DNA from: Evernia prunastri
Lineage: Eukaryota > Ascomycota > Lecanoromycetes > Lecanorales > Parmeliaceae
DNA: 64,000 bases
Direction of reading: 5' to 3'
Assembly: GCA_003184365.1 (NCBI GenBank)
Contig: NKYR01000010.1
Coordinates: forward strand, 248,001-312,000
How positions within the stretch are numbered: position 1 is the first letter of the stretch; the number at the start of each line of letters is the position of its first letter. A program made the position numbers and the translations under genes. The notes below the pieces were generated by a model. That model did not search any database. It worked only from the letters and a program-made list of their open reading frames with translations, and was not told where the DNA came from. Below are positions 23,174-34,213 of this stretch, in pieces.

Positions 23174-23390
23174 TGTGTCCGATGGCTGTAAGTAGAGGGA
23201 CCACGGGAGGATATGTGAGGTGCCAGAGACACTGTTGAAGCGGTTTTGGATAGAATTCTCCGCATGTGGGATATTGGAGCTCGATGATGCATTCGACTTT
23301 CTCCGCTGGCGGCTGTTTGCCGCTTTGGCGCGCTCGAACTTTTTGAAGCTCTGTCAATCATCATTGGAACATTGTAAAATCGCAAGCGTC
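23174..23390. promoter_or_regulatory. Bidirectional promoter region, complex I 49-kDa subunit / RPC40
   Basis: The divergent start codons are 217 bp apart, so this segment must contain both promoters and 5' UTRs. Inferred from geometry only. Confidence 0.55.
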
Positions 23391-24633
23391 ATGGCTCCAG
23401 AGCCTATATCGCCAGAGGAAGCTCGGCGGCGGAAGGTATGATCCCCCGTCGCCTTCCTGGAAATTCTATAAGCTAATGTCCTAAAGATAGTGGGCGTCAA
23501 CGCCGAAACAGTCACAAATGTCACATCCACTGACTTCCCTGGCCACCATCCAGGCGAAGTCCACGAATGGAGCCTTGAGAAGTTCTCCCAGGTAATTGTC
23601 TTCCACATGTCTTCCCTGCCCGTCCTAAAAAATACACAAGGACTTTGAAATACAATTCCACAAAAACGACTCCCTCGATGCCTGCTTCTCCCTCATCGGT
23701 ATCGACGCCAGCATCGCCAACGCCTTCCGTCGAATCATGATTGCTGAGATCCCAACTCTGGCTATTGAGTACGTTTTTGTCCACAACAATACCTCGATAG
23801 TACAGGACGAGGTGCTCGCTGCACGGCTCGGTCTAGTTCCTTTGACGGCCTCCCTCTCAGGTTTGAATTGGTTACAGTTTTACAAGAGACCTGCTACACT
23901 GGATGATGATGAGGGAGGAGATGAGAGAGACCCTGCTGCGGATAACAACACTATCGTTCTAAAGCTACATGTAGAATGTCAGTGGAGAGGCGCAGATGGT
24001 GTTAAGAGCGGGGAGACGGATCCAGAGAAGTTGTACATCAACTCGAGTGTGTATGCGAAACAAATCACGTTCGAGCCTACGGGACGGCAAAACAAGGAGT
24101 TCCCCGAGCCAGACGGGCTTGTTCGGCCTGTGAATCCAGATATTTTACTTGCGAAAATGCGGCCGGGACAGGTAATTGAATTGGACATGCACTGCATCAA
24201 GGGAATCGGAGCAGATCATGCCAAGTTCAGTCCTGTCGCTACGGCGACCTACCGGTTGTTGCCGACGATCGATATTGTCAAGCCCATTGTGGGGAATGAC
24301 GCCAGAAAGTTTGCCAGATGCTTTCCGAAGGGAGTCATTGGGTTGGAGGACGTCACGGAAGAAGAGAGCGAGATTGACGGGGAATTAGAGGGAATGGCCG
24401 GAGAGAAGAAGGCGGTGGTGAGGAATACGTTCAAGGATACTGTGAGCAGGGAGTGCTTGAGGCATGAGGAGTTCCAAGGGAAAGTGAAGTTGGGAAGAGT
24501 GAGGGATCATTTCATCTTCAGTGTCGAGAGCACCGGCCAGTTCGATAGTGATTACTTGTTCCTTGAGAGTGTGAAAACTCTCAGGGCGAAATGCAGTCGC
24601 CTCAAGCGACAATTCGCAAATGTTATGAGGTAA
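23391..24633 (+). CDS. RPC40: DNA-directed RNA polymerases I and III subunit AC40 (RPAC1)
   Basis: Exons 23391-23435, 23487-23591 and 23641-24633 (introns 51 and 49 nt) give 380 aa. The start MAPEPISPEEARRRK is followed by the conserved GVNAETVTNVTSTDFPG. The alpha-motif is LIGIDASIANAFRRIMIAEIP, which is the RNA-polymerase dimerisation domain shared with bacterial alpha and Rpb3, and the insert domain follows with TIAIEYVFVHNNTSIVQDEV. The C-terminal part (about residues 230-380) completes the fold. Known role: the AC40-AC19 heterodimer nucleates assembly of RNA polymerases I and III. The second acceptor was chosen as CTAAAG because only it restores GVNAETVTN. Confidence 0.97.
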
Positions 24634-25141
24634 CAAGACGAGACACGATTGCACGATCAATAAGCGGCATTGCAGGGTGCTTGGGCAAAATAGCCAGCGC
24701 CTGGGCTAATGTTTGGATTTCGACATAATGCCCGCTGGCTTATCGAGACCATTTTAACATATCCGCATATTGAAGATGCAAGCTTCAAGTGCCAAAAATG
24801 GAAGTTTAGTATCAAGTGGAGTCTTTTTCAATAGTAGCTTCGTAAAAAGGCTAGGAGTGAAAAGGTTGACCCCCAACCACAACACACACCGTAGGGTGTC
24901 TTCCAGCCCCTCCAGCCATCTTCTGGGGACTGACATACTCCAAATATCCTACAAGGCGAAGCAACTCGTCCTTGCCGCCAACCGGTTGAGGTTGCCGCCG
25001 TATTTCACTGCAGCGAATGAGGGAGCAAGAACTAGGACTGGTTCCGGGTGACCTGCGAGAAGGCACTGCGTCGGTTGCCTCTTCGGTCAATATTTTGAAC
25101 GACCAAGACGGGGTGGGAGCGGCTGGCAGTATCGCCACGGC
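24634..25141. other. Intergenic region between convergent RPC40 and UBA3
   Basis: 508 bp of shared 3' sequence. A 95-codon minus-strand ORF (25138-24851) directly abuts the UBA3 stop, but it has no family resemblance and probably lies in the UBA3 3' UTR. Confidence 0.5.
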
Positions 25142-26686
25142 TCAAGAGTCGAATATAAGCTTGTACTTGAAGGCGATGGTAAATGCCGGGTCGGAAACGC
25201 CAATCTCTTCTCCATCAACTACCAATTCCGAAATCTTTTTTGAGAGATTTGGCGCGGTCTGCTCTCTTAGCGACTGCGGGTACTGAGAGTACAGCGACTT
25301 CTCCTCGCTTCTTAGAGTTGGTTTCTTGAGCTGCGCTTCTGCTCGCTCGCCCAAGCTGTCGATGAAGTCTTGCAAGGTCATATTGGGATTGACCGTCAAA
25401 TTTCTAGCCAAGTTTCCGCATACGGGACAGTCTTCTTTCCGCTCGGTTTCAAATGTGTATGTGTAGACACCTTCGTCTCCACTGTACATCATGTAATTTT
25501 GGAGGAAGGGATTGCAGCTCGTTGCGATCTTGAACGCCTCATTACAGCAACTAGCAGCAATAATGGCGTTTGTGGATGCGATAGCTGGTATGATGTTTTT
25601 GACGACCCCCTGTGTCAAGGAATAGGTAACCCCTGGGATGTTGAATTCTTGGGCACGGGCCAAAGCCTTTTGGTAGAGCCAAGTGATGTGTTCGGGGTCA
25701 TCAGTGTCGAGTACTTCATCTTTGCGATGCTCCTCCCACGCAATGATATGCGCCCATTCTATACAATGTGATGGTTGCCGCGGTATGGTCGCTAGTGTGC
25801 AAAGTGGTACGGCGGCGCGAGGAGCATGCATGTCGAGCTGGCACTCAATGCACGAATTCATGGTCGGTAAGATGACTCTGGCCTGACCCTTAAACCCTAC
25901 CAAATCCTCGTCAATTTGCAAGAAGTAGACGCAATGTACTTTTGCGCTTACCCTCGGTTCCTCCATCAATGAGTGGTTTCAAGCTCTCAGGATCGTCCAT
26001 GTCGACCATATCTACCAAAGTAGCATTGATCCATCGCCTTGCCTCAATGCTATCAAGACCACAGATGACCATCTTGAACTGCATGTAGTATTCTTCATCC
26101 TTGTCTTGGATTTTGCCATTGTAAGGAGTGATCTTGACGCCTTTGACTCTTCGCTCAACGAAAGCCGCGGCCACGTCGGCCTTTGACTTGCCGACATCAG
26201 CTTCTCGGAATAGGAACTGACGGTTCAGGTTGGAAACATCAATGGTGTCTGCTTCTTGTCAGGGCCATTCACAGAGATGTTCTTGCTTAACGCGCCTACC
26301 CATATCAATGACATGTATGTCTTTGAACCCGGAGAGGGCTAGGTTCTTGAGTATCTCACATCCTAATCCTCCAGCCCCTCTGTACCGAATCAGTACCAGC
26401 TCAAGGTTTTGAAAACGGAGGAAGCACATACATAACCCTACGATATGTCAGTGTGACAGTAGCGCTAGAAGGCTTATATCCTTACTAACAGGACCTTGGA
26501 CGACTCTAGAGCACTGATTGTTTCCGGGCCAGGGACCCAGTCTGGATCAGATGCCGGACCCGGCTTACTCAAGAGATTATAGAGAAATGTCCTGGGAAGC
26601 TTGTCAATGTCTTGACTTATCGTTTTCGAGTATCCTCTTTACCATCTCTCTCCTGGAGCACAATCTCTATTCATTGCTGTAGACAT
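25142..26686 (-). CDS. UBA3: NEDD8-activating enzyme E1 catalytic subunit
   Basis: Six exons: 26686-26643, 26591-26490, 26437-26432, 26379-26300, 26248-25952 and 25896-25142. The introns are 51, 52, 52, 51 and 55 nt, all GT-AG, and the product is 427 aa. Exon 3 is just 6 nt and is needed to restore the ATP-binding motif KVLVIGAGGLGCEIL (glycine loop at 52-57). Other family marks are [20 protein letters not shown], zinc-ligand pairs C192/C195 and C333/C336, and the catalytic Cys209 in PLCTLATIPRQP. Known role: with Ula1/NAE1 it adenylates NEDD8/Rub1, holds it as a thioester and passes it to Ubc12 for cullin neddylation. The first exon gives MSTAMNRDCAPGERW, leading into TFLYNLLSKPGP. Confidence 0.96.
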
Positions 26687-27226
26687 CCTAAGGTCATGTA
26701 CTATTGTTTCGAGAATCGGGGGTAGGGGAGTGTTAAAGCCGATTTTGAGGAGGCCTCTACATAAGGGGAGTCGGTCACACAGCGAACATTTTGCCAAGGC
26801 CAGGCGGACATAGAGAGGACACTAGTAGTATCCCCGAAGTCTGTCGTGTGCAGGTCAAATCTGGTGACCGTGAGAGCAAAATGCAATCAGAGCTACGAGG
26901 CGTACGGAGGATTTTCATGTTCGGTTTTTAGCTTTCTTTTTATAGCCTTCTACTTCTCGACCTCAATTAGACTATATATGGGCAAAGAAATAGGGTATCA
27001 AGTTCTGATATTGCCTCATAATGAGAGCTGGCTATTACCAAGTAGCATTCCTTTATGTATCCGTCCATAGGCCTCGCGAAATGGCCTTCCAGCTGCAGTG
27101 GTATCGTCAAGAACCATACTCTCCATAGGGTGAGCAGTCCATCCCAAGTGTTCACCAAGAAGAACGCCTCGCTAACTGCAAAAGCTCAATGCCCGTTCTT
27201 CATATGCTCCTTCACCCGGCTCGGCT
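26687..27226. other. Intergenic region
   Basis: 540 bp holding the UBA3 promoter and the 3' end of the E2 gene. No coding signal. Confidence 0.5.
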
Positions 27227-27922
27227 TCAAACAGAGCTATCTTCATAGACGAATCGGATGTCCCTCGGCCGCTGCGTATTTCTCCTGACAAACTCCTCGT
27301 TGCCTGGCGGACGCTCATTTTTCGTATTGCCGGTCAACATGCTCTGGAGGCTCATGCATACAGACTCCACATTTTGGACGGGCGACCAGCCTTGCGTGCC
27401 AAGTAGGTCGAGACAGATGATGCCGTTGGAGTAGATGTGGGGGTGGATGGGGATGGTACGAACGGGCTGGGAGAGGGGAATGAAGGTGACTTCAGGCGCT
27501 TCTGTAGAATTCAAAAAGTTCAACCATGCTCTAAATTTAGTTTTGAGAGTAGTGTCGTAAGGTAAGAGATAGAAGGAGCCGGAAGGGAAAGGTGCGGAGA
27601 GTAAATACCGATTGGGTAATTGGCGCTAAACCGGAACCTAAGGCGGTATGTCTGATTCAAGTAGAGCGGATTCGCGTCTAGCACGCGGATGTCCATCTCC
27701 CATTCTTTGAAGTCGGGGGCCGAGACGAAGTCGATACCTGGGGGAAGAGATTGTTGGATCTGGAGTTTGGGGATTAGGCTCGTTATGGTACGATTTGAAG
27801 AAAGCGAGTGTTGCAGGGTTACCTTGGAAAGCTCCTAATTGTATTGTCAGTAGTGGGCACAGAGGAATATGGGAAGGGAGTTGATGTCTCACTTTTCCTA
27901 GACGTTTGTTGGCGAACATCAT
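27227..27922 (-). CDS. Ubiquitin-conjugating enzyme E2, UBE2W-like
   Basis: Best model: exons 27922-27893, 27834-27823, 27759-27609 and 27501-27227, giving 155 aa, a normal E2 core length. Exon 2 is 12 nt (ELSK). The UBC fold is seen in ELSKIQQSLPPGIDFV, DFKEWEMDIRVLD, YRLRFRFSANYPIEAPEVTF and the active-site region HPHIYSNGIICLDLL, with catalytic Cys94. The C-terminus (RPPGNEEFVRRN, then a Trp-less FVYEDSSV end) resembles UBE2W/UBC16 enzymes, which ubiquitinate protein N-termini. An alternative reading keeps the 63-nt second intron in frame, adding 21 residues (176 aa) between strand and helix 1. I prefer the spliced form because it restores the family spacing. Confidence 0.9.
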
Positions 27923-28296
27923 GGACTGGTGGACGATGAAGGTAGTTCAAATCTTCGGCGAGTAAGGAGAATACAGGTAGAAGGATGAGGGAAAGAGGTC
28001 TCAGGAATGATTATCAGGCAGCCAGGGTTTGCAGAAGCTCGCGGATGCACGAGAACGTTCAAGATACTTAGGTAAAGCTTCCATGAAGCAGCAACATTAA
28101 GTACGTCGGCCCTAAAGTACCTAGCGGGATTGTCGATCGTCAACTTAGAACGCTAAGTGCTTTAAGGTCAAGCGCTACGCTGCGGCGCGGCGCGCGTACC
28201 TAGCCCCGCAATATCTCTTTGTATTGATGCACAGTGATGATTGATGAACGCGCCATCTTTCCTGGGCATCTTTTTAGAACTAAGATGTCATGAAGC
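27923..28296. other. Intergenic region
   Basis: 374 bp between the E2 start and the VPS33 stop, both on the minus strand. It is GC-rich near 28180-28200. No gene. Confidence 0.5.
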
Positions 28297-30621
28297 CTAT
28301 GCTCTTCCAAAGTCCCCTTTCTCAATTGCAGCCTCCATCATCCGATCCCCACTTATGATATCAGTCGTACAAATCAGGATATTCCTCCTTCCCTCCTCTC
28401 TCTTCGCCACAAATCTTAGCGCCGCAATCTCAGTAAATGTGACCCCACCTAAGAACATCACTATCACTGTCTTTGCCTTTCCCCCCGTACCCGCAAGCAT
28501 ATGTCTAGCCTTGACCGCCTGCTCGTCTCCTTTCTGCACTCTATTGAAAGTCTCCCCTTTTGTATTGCGAAGTGCTTCTTCAAAGCCTTGCCAACCGTGA
28601 GCAGCGCTGCTAATACCATTAGAAGCGGCGGAGGCGCCTTTGGTGATAGTCAGGAGGTGTTGTTTCTGGATGATACTTTGGACAAGGCGGACGGTCAAGG
28701 GGGCGTAGCCGCTGTAGACGTAGGCAATATCGTTGGGATTTTGTTCGTTGACCTCGTCTACAACAAGTTTCAGGACCCTGCGTAGGTAATTGTAGTTCGT
28801 CTTCGTAGCTTGGGCTGAACCGCCACCGATATTGATTGGGTTGAGAAGTACATTTGCAGATGCTCGAGATGACAGGAGGCCCATCTTTTCAAGAGCGTCC
28901 AGTGTAAGGAGATGCTGGTAGCCATAAGCGTGAAGTATTTGGCGTTTGAAGCTATCGAGGTCTTTAGGTCGCAGACCACCGGAGATGCAGGATTCGAGGC
29001 ACAGAAGGCGGAGGATCGCGGTGAGTGGAATATCGCGAGAGATTAGTTCTTCTATGGTGTCATGTTGATATGATGGGTCTGAGCCGTCATAGAGATTTTG
29101 CTGGACTTCGAGACTGCGCCGGAAGATATCGCCTTGAGTATTCTTCATGATCTCTTCTGTCAGACCAATGTGCGTCTTCAAGCTTTGCTGTTCGGTTTGA
29201 TATCCTGGAAGTTTGTTCACAAAGTCTCGGAGCTCGGATGTGGTTTTGGCTGTATGGCGGCTTTCCATATCACTTTGCAAGCGCCGGGCGACCTTGTTCA
29301 GCAACCCGTCCACTATTGCACCGTTGGTATCTCGAAGCTGTTCGAAAAGCTTGTCGGAAGAGTCAAGCTGCAGTTTGCGCTTCAAGCCTTGCTGTGCTGG
29401 CGCAGCTGGACTCCTTCCAGACTGTTGAGGTCCAGGCGCTGGACCGACGATGGAGGAATCGACCTCTGCTTGATTGTACTGAATGCCAAACATCTCATCT
29501 ATCAAGCCTTCATAGGTAAGCTGGGTTAGGAGCACGGTTGCAAAATCAATCTCTCGATCTATAATGACCAGACTCTCGATAGATGCACTTGGCATTGAGC
29601 CGAACTTCGACGTAGCGCTTTCTTCCGCAGCAGCTTCCGAGCGCATACGGAACAGCAGCTCCATCAAGCGATGCGCATTATCACCTTTGCCAATGATGCG
29701 GGGAAACAGGCCGTAGGCTTGCTGTAGGGGCATGAGCGCTTGGGCAGCTAGGAATATGCAGGTTGGATCCTTCCGCTACTTTTTGTTAGTATGTACTGAC
29801 TTTAAGAAGGCCGCTAACTATCTTACCAGGTACAAATCGCTGAAAGAGTCGTCGAGGCACAAGGAGAGCACGTCTTGTTCTAACGGTATGAAGTGCAGAG
29901 GGAGTTCCTCAACCCCAACATCACCCAAGACACCCGCTTCTTCCAAGATCTTGTTGCATACTAGCGTACGCCGTGGAACCCAAACAATAGAGAACTCATG
30001 CTCAATGCTGCTTTGCTTCTGCAACCGCTTAATTTGCTCTGCGCACAAAAGGAATGTCAGCAAGTAATGATGGCGTAGGGCCTATTGCAATCGCAGGACA
30101 ACGCTATAGATCGAGCTGGATATATAATTTTTATTCATGTTGGGATCAAGACTGACCAAGTAGAGTAGGAGAGTGTCTACGCAATCTACTTTATGATCCC
30201 ATACTGTAGCCTCGACAGGCCAACATCTCTGGAAACTCAGATCGAAGATTGAGCAAGATACAGAATGAGAGAATCCAGCACATACATACCAGCAACAGCT
30301 AGAGGCTGGTTCGCTTTCTCTCCTCTCGCCAAGAAGATGACATTCTTTTGAGAAGCATCGACGTTGTCGTTCTCCAGGAAGAAGACCTTGTCGACACCAT
30401 GATCTTGAAGAGTAGTGAACTTGACAAATATACCGATGGGTCCTGCAAGTGACTTCTCAATCACCAGATTTTTCTTTCCACGGACCTGGGAAAGTTTAGC
30501 CTCTACCTGGCGCTTGGAGGATATGTTGTTGAGCCTTACATACGCCTTCAAGCAAGTCCAACAGATCCTTTCGTACTTTTTCCCGAATATTATCGGCATC
30601 AATGCCCGGATGTGGAGCCAT
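28297..30621 (-). CDS. VPS33: Vacuolar protein sorting protein 33, Sec1/Munc18 (SM) family
   Basis: Exons 30621-30544, 30485-30290, 30038-29827 and 29775-28297 (introns 58, 251 and 51 nt) give 654 aa. The start MAPHPGIDADNIREKVRKDL fits family N-termini. Next come VRGKKNLVIEKSLAGPIG, KVFFLENDNVD and FLARGE, then WVPRRTLVCNKILEEAGVLG, DDSFSDLYLRKDPT, YGLFPRIIGKGDNAHRL and the SM core SLVIIDREIDFATVLLTQLTYEGL. The C-terminal IVMFLGGVTFTEIAALRF is typical. Known role: SM subunit of the HOPS and CORVET tethers that chaperones SNARE assembly at the vacuole and endosome. The frame is open for about 30 codons upstream of this ATG but has no Met. Divergent from HTS1. Confidence 0.96.
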
Positions 30622-30783
30622 GCCACCTGACCAAACAACGTCTGGTACAATATATCGGAGAGGTGGGAGGTCATTCACGGAAAGCGGAGGGCCTCCGCTA
30701 TTTCTCGTAGAGTACGTCGAGCGTTAGGCTCAAAGGCGCAAGCAGTATCAGAATGAAATTAATGAGTCAACCTCCGAGCTTGC
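30622..30783. promoter_or_regulatory. Bidirectional promoter region, VPS33 / HTS1
   Basis: 162 bp between divergent start codons. Both transcripts must start here or overlap. No TATA box recognised; inference from geometry. Confidence 0.55.
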
Positions 30784-32561
30784 ATGCGTCATATTTACAG
30801 AACAATTACCCGGCTTGAGTGCCTCAGTCCTAAGAATCTGTACTCTCCCAAAAGATCTAAATCACTGCTTTGTAAAAATCGAGTCTTCTGTACTCAAACT
30901 TTCGAGCAGGACACCGCAGAGATGGGGAAAGACAAAGTTCCCTACCAGCTCAAGACTCCGAAAGGGACGAAAGACTGTATATATCCATCCTCCACTAACC
31001 ACCTAGTCCGTCGCTAACATGTTCATCAGGGGAGGGTAAGGACATGGTAATCCGCGACCGCATCTTCAACGCCATAACCACCGTCTTCAAGCGCCACGGC
31101 GCTGTCACAATCGACACTCCCGTTTTTGAGCTCCGTCCCATTCTTTCTGGTAAGTACGGTGAAGACTCGAAACTCATCTATGATCTATCCGACCAAGGCG
31201 GAGAACTCTGCTCCCTACGCTACGATCTCACCGTCCCTTTCGCGCGATGGCTCGCCATGAACCCGTCGATACAAAGTATTAAAAGGTATCACATCGCAAA
31301 AGTGTACCGTAGAGATCAACCGGCTATGACAAAGGGGAGGATGAGGGAATTCTATCAGTGTGATTTCGACGTTGCGGGGGTTTACGATAGGATGGTGCCG
31401 GATGCGGAGATCTTGAGGATAGTGTGTGAAATATTCGGGGCACAGGGGCTTGGCTGGACGCAGAAGGGAGGCTTTCTGATCAAGATAAATCACAGGGGCG
31501 TACTTGACGGGATATTTGAGGTGTGTGGTGTGCCGAAGGAAAAAATCCGGACTATAAGTAGTGCGGTGGACAAGCTGGACAAGAGCCCTTGGGAAGAGGT
31601 CAAGAAAGAGATGGTGGAAGAGAAAGGACTGAGCGAGGAAGTTGCGGATAAGATCTGGGACTTCGTGCAGAGGAGGGGTGGGAGGGATGTGATGGAGGAG
31701 TTGAGGAAGGATGAGCGGGTCATGGGGAATGAAAACCTCGTCCAGGGATTGGAGGATATGGAGCTGTTGTTCGAATATTTGGATGCGTATGAGGTGCTGG
31801 ATAAAGTCGAATTCAATCTGAGCCTGGCACGAGGTCTGGACTACTACACCGGTGTCATTTACGAAGTGGTGACGGAGGGATCAGCGCCTTCCACGACCAC
31901 TGGTCAGAAGCTTCAAAAAGTCGCAAAGAGGGAAAAAGCAAACGAATTCGACGAAGACCGATCCAACGACCCTTCCGTGGGAGTCGGTAGCGTCGCAGCC
32001 GGTGGCCGGTATGACGAGCTCGTGGGCATGTTCTCGGGCAGGACGCAAATCCCTTGCGTCGGCATCTCCTTTGGCGTCGACCGGATCTTCTCCATCACAA
32101 AAGCGCGCATGGAAGCCGACAAAGGCGCTGCAGCGGTGCGAAGAACTGAAGTCGACGTCTTCGTCATGGCGTTCGGCGGCAAAGACTTCACGGGGCTTTT
32201 GAAAGAACGAATGCAGGTCGCCAAGACTCTTTGGGACGCTGGCATCAAGGCTGAGTTTGCGTATAAGCAAAAGCCGAAGTATTCAGCTCAGTTCAAGTCG
32301 GCGGAGCAGAGTGGTATCCCTTTCGCCGTTATACTGGGAGAGGACGAGCAAGCGCAGGGGAAAGTGAAGATCAAGGAGATGGGTTTGCCGAAAGGTCACC
32401 CGGAGAAAGACGGGGTCGTGGTTGATACGAAAGATTTGGTGCAGGAGGTACGGGAAAAGCTGAGGAGGAAGGCCGAGAGCGACGGTCTGGTCGAGGGGTT
32501 GAAGGAGCTCGACGCGACTGCGGGAGGAGCGGGGAGTTCGGGGCATGACGGGAACCCTTGA
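30784..32561 (+). CDS. HTS1: Histidyl-tRNA synthetase, probably dual cytosolic/mitochondrial
   Basis: Exons 30784-30976 and 31030-32561 (53-nt intron with GCTAAC branch point) give 574 aa. The join restores LKTPKGTKDWEGKDMVIRD. Class II motif 1 lies near AVTIDTPVFELR, motif 2 around FYQCDFDVAG, and the His-specific loops are LARGLDYYTGVIYEVV and GGRYDELVGMFSG. Motif 3 is GISFGVDRIF and the anticodon-binding domain follows. Residues 1-46 are rich in Arg/Lys/Ser and nearly free of acids, like a mitochondrial presequence. Met47 (ATG at 30922) would start the cytosolic form. Yeast HTS1 makes both enzymes from one gene by alternative starts, and this layout suggests the same. Confidence 0.97.
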
Positions 32562-33149
32562 TGAGGGAAGATGCGATGTTGGAGCAAAGCGTTTGAAGCA
32601 TCTATATGGGGCTTGTAGCATACCTTGAGGAGCATCAGCGGCTGCACGATAGAGCTATGGAAAATATGATACCCATATCTGTCGAGACTGGCCCTCGATC
32701 AGAGCTGACGTGCCCGCAGCATCAACCTAGTACTAGGGAGCATGACCGTGACAACAAGGTTTATCAACCAGCGTCGACAGGAACGCCCCATATTTTAGAT
32801 CCGTGGGGTTTGCTTAGAGGAGACCATCGAATGGTAGAGTCGCGGTCAGCTTTGGAATGGAGCAAGAAAGAATGCATGGAAATTTGAGCCACTGTTGACT
32901 CCATGAGGATTGACTATGTACAAGGAATAACATCCGTAAGCCAGCCCGGGTATCACCGCTGAAAGAAGCCTTGAAAGAAAATAACCCGAAAGACAGAAAT
33001 TATCCTATCCGTCCTCATTAGCAGTCACCTTGTCGATAGTTCAACGACAGACAAAAAAAAGTACACCCCTGTCAAAAGCTGAAACAGTAGCCACGCGTCT
33101 GGCCCCAATGGTTCGCAAAGCAGCAGGGCCGACTCGTCGAATACCCAGT
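32562..33149. other. Intergenic region between convergent genes
   Basis: 588 bp of 3' sequence shared by HTS1 and the helical hypothetical gene. It contains an A-run near 33050. The plus-strand ORF at 32606-32887 has no support. Confidence 0.5.
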
Positions 33150-34213
33150 TTACAATTCGGATAACGCCCTCGCGCAGAGTTCCTGATACCTCTCCGGCAC
33201 AAACCGTTCCGTCTTCCATCCACTCGCCTTGAGTCTTGCGATCCGGAATCTCAGATTCGCTGCCCTTGACTCTTCATCCTCCCCGTAGCTCGCTAGTCTC
33301 TTCGTGAAATATCTGGCGTTCTGCACTCCTCGAGTCTTCTGGATCATGGTGTCGACTGTTGCGATGTGGTTGGCCAACACTTCTGCGAACGCAGCGAGGC
33401 TGTTGTTGTAGCGTTCGTAAGAGCGTGCCTGGAGCCATGAGTCGACAGAGGCGGGGAAGGTGACCGATGTGGGTCTAGAGTCCGACTGCTCTGTGCGTGA
33501 ACAGCGCTGTTGTGCCTGAGTGTGAGGCCGTATACAAGGTGAGTCGGATTGCTCATCGTCTCCGCTGTCAGTGTACTCATTGCTAAAGCTGGGCATCTTT
33601 CGTATACGTAGAGGGGACGGCTTTAGCTTCCTGCCAGCATGAGAATATCCGTCGGAGTCGATCGAAGAAGGTGACGAGGGGTTGGGATTATGGTGCTCCT
33701 GCTGACTTGAATCGCTGGATTTGGGTGGATGACTACTCCAGAAATCGGATCCTTGATCACTCAGAGTTGAACACGTGGAGCCAGTATCGGGGTCGGATTG
33801 CTCATGATAGTCGTGCCCGACATCTGCTTGAGGGAGCGATGAAGCAGCAGTTTCATAGGAGATTTTTGCCTGTTCGAGGAGCTGTACCTTCACAGGCGAC
33901 AAATTATGCGTAAGACGAGCCATAGCTTCGTTTGAAACTGCGGAATAAAAATGGAGATAGGTAGCATGTAGTGGATGAGGCTGCTCTCGTTGTCAGAAAC
34001 ATTTCGGACTTGGTAAGATGTTGATCATACTTGTGTCTTTGCCTCCAGCAAAAGTTGACTGCATTGAGCAGAGCATTGTTTCCATTGTCCCTTCATATAT
34101 GAGATGTTAACATGCCCAAGCGCTGCTTTCCATTGCTGGAACGTTCCCGGTGGCTCCGGGAATGCCATCGAGGTGGACGAAGGCAGAGGCCTCTTGTGCT
34201 TGCTGGGAGTCAT
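33150..34213 (-). CDS. Hypothetical protein with N-terminal TPR/MIT-like helical domain, 337 aa
   Basis: Exons 34213-34031 and 33980-33150 join across a 50-nt intron (GTATGA donor, TTTCTGAC branch region, GAGCAG acceptor). The acceptor at 33981 is the only one that keeps the frame; it adds PHPLHATYLHFYSAVSNEA ahead of MARLTHNLSP. The first 110 residues read as amphipathic helix pairs (FQQWKAALGHVNISYMKGQW, CSAQCSQLLLEAK, LEQAKISYETAASSLP), like a TPR- or MIT-type bundle. Residues 115-220 are Ser/Asp/Pro-rich and disordered. The C-terminal 110 residues are helical (YERYNNSLAAFAEVLANHI through ERYQELCARALSEL). Family not identified. Start could also be Met16. Confidence 0.72.

Noticed and set aside
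30039..30289. Possible snoRNA or extra exon in the 251-nt VPS33 intron
   Set aside because: No paired C/D or H/ACA boxes recognised, and the flanking exons join to the expected AEQIKRLQ.
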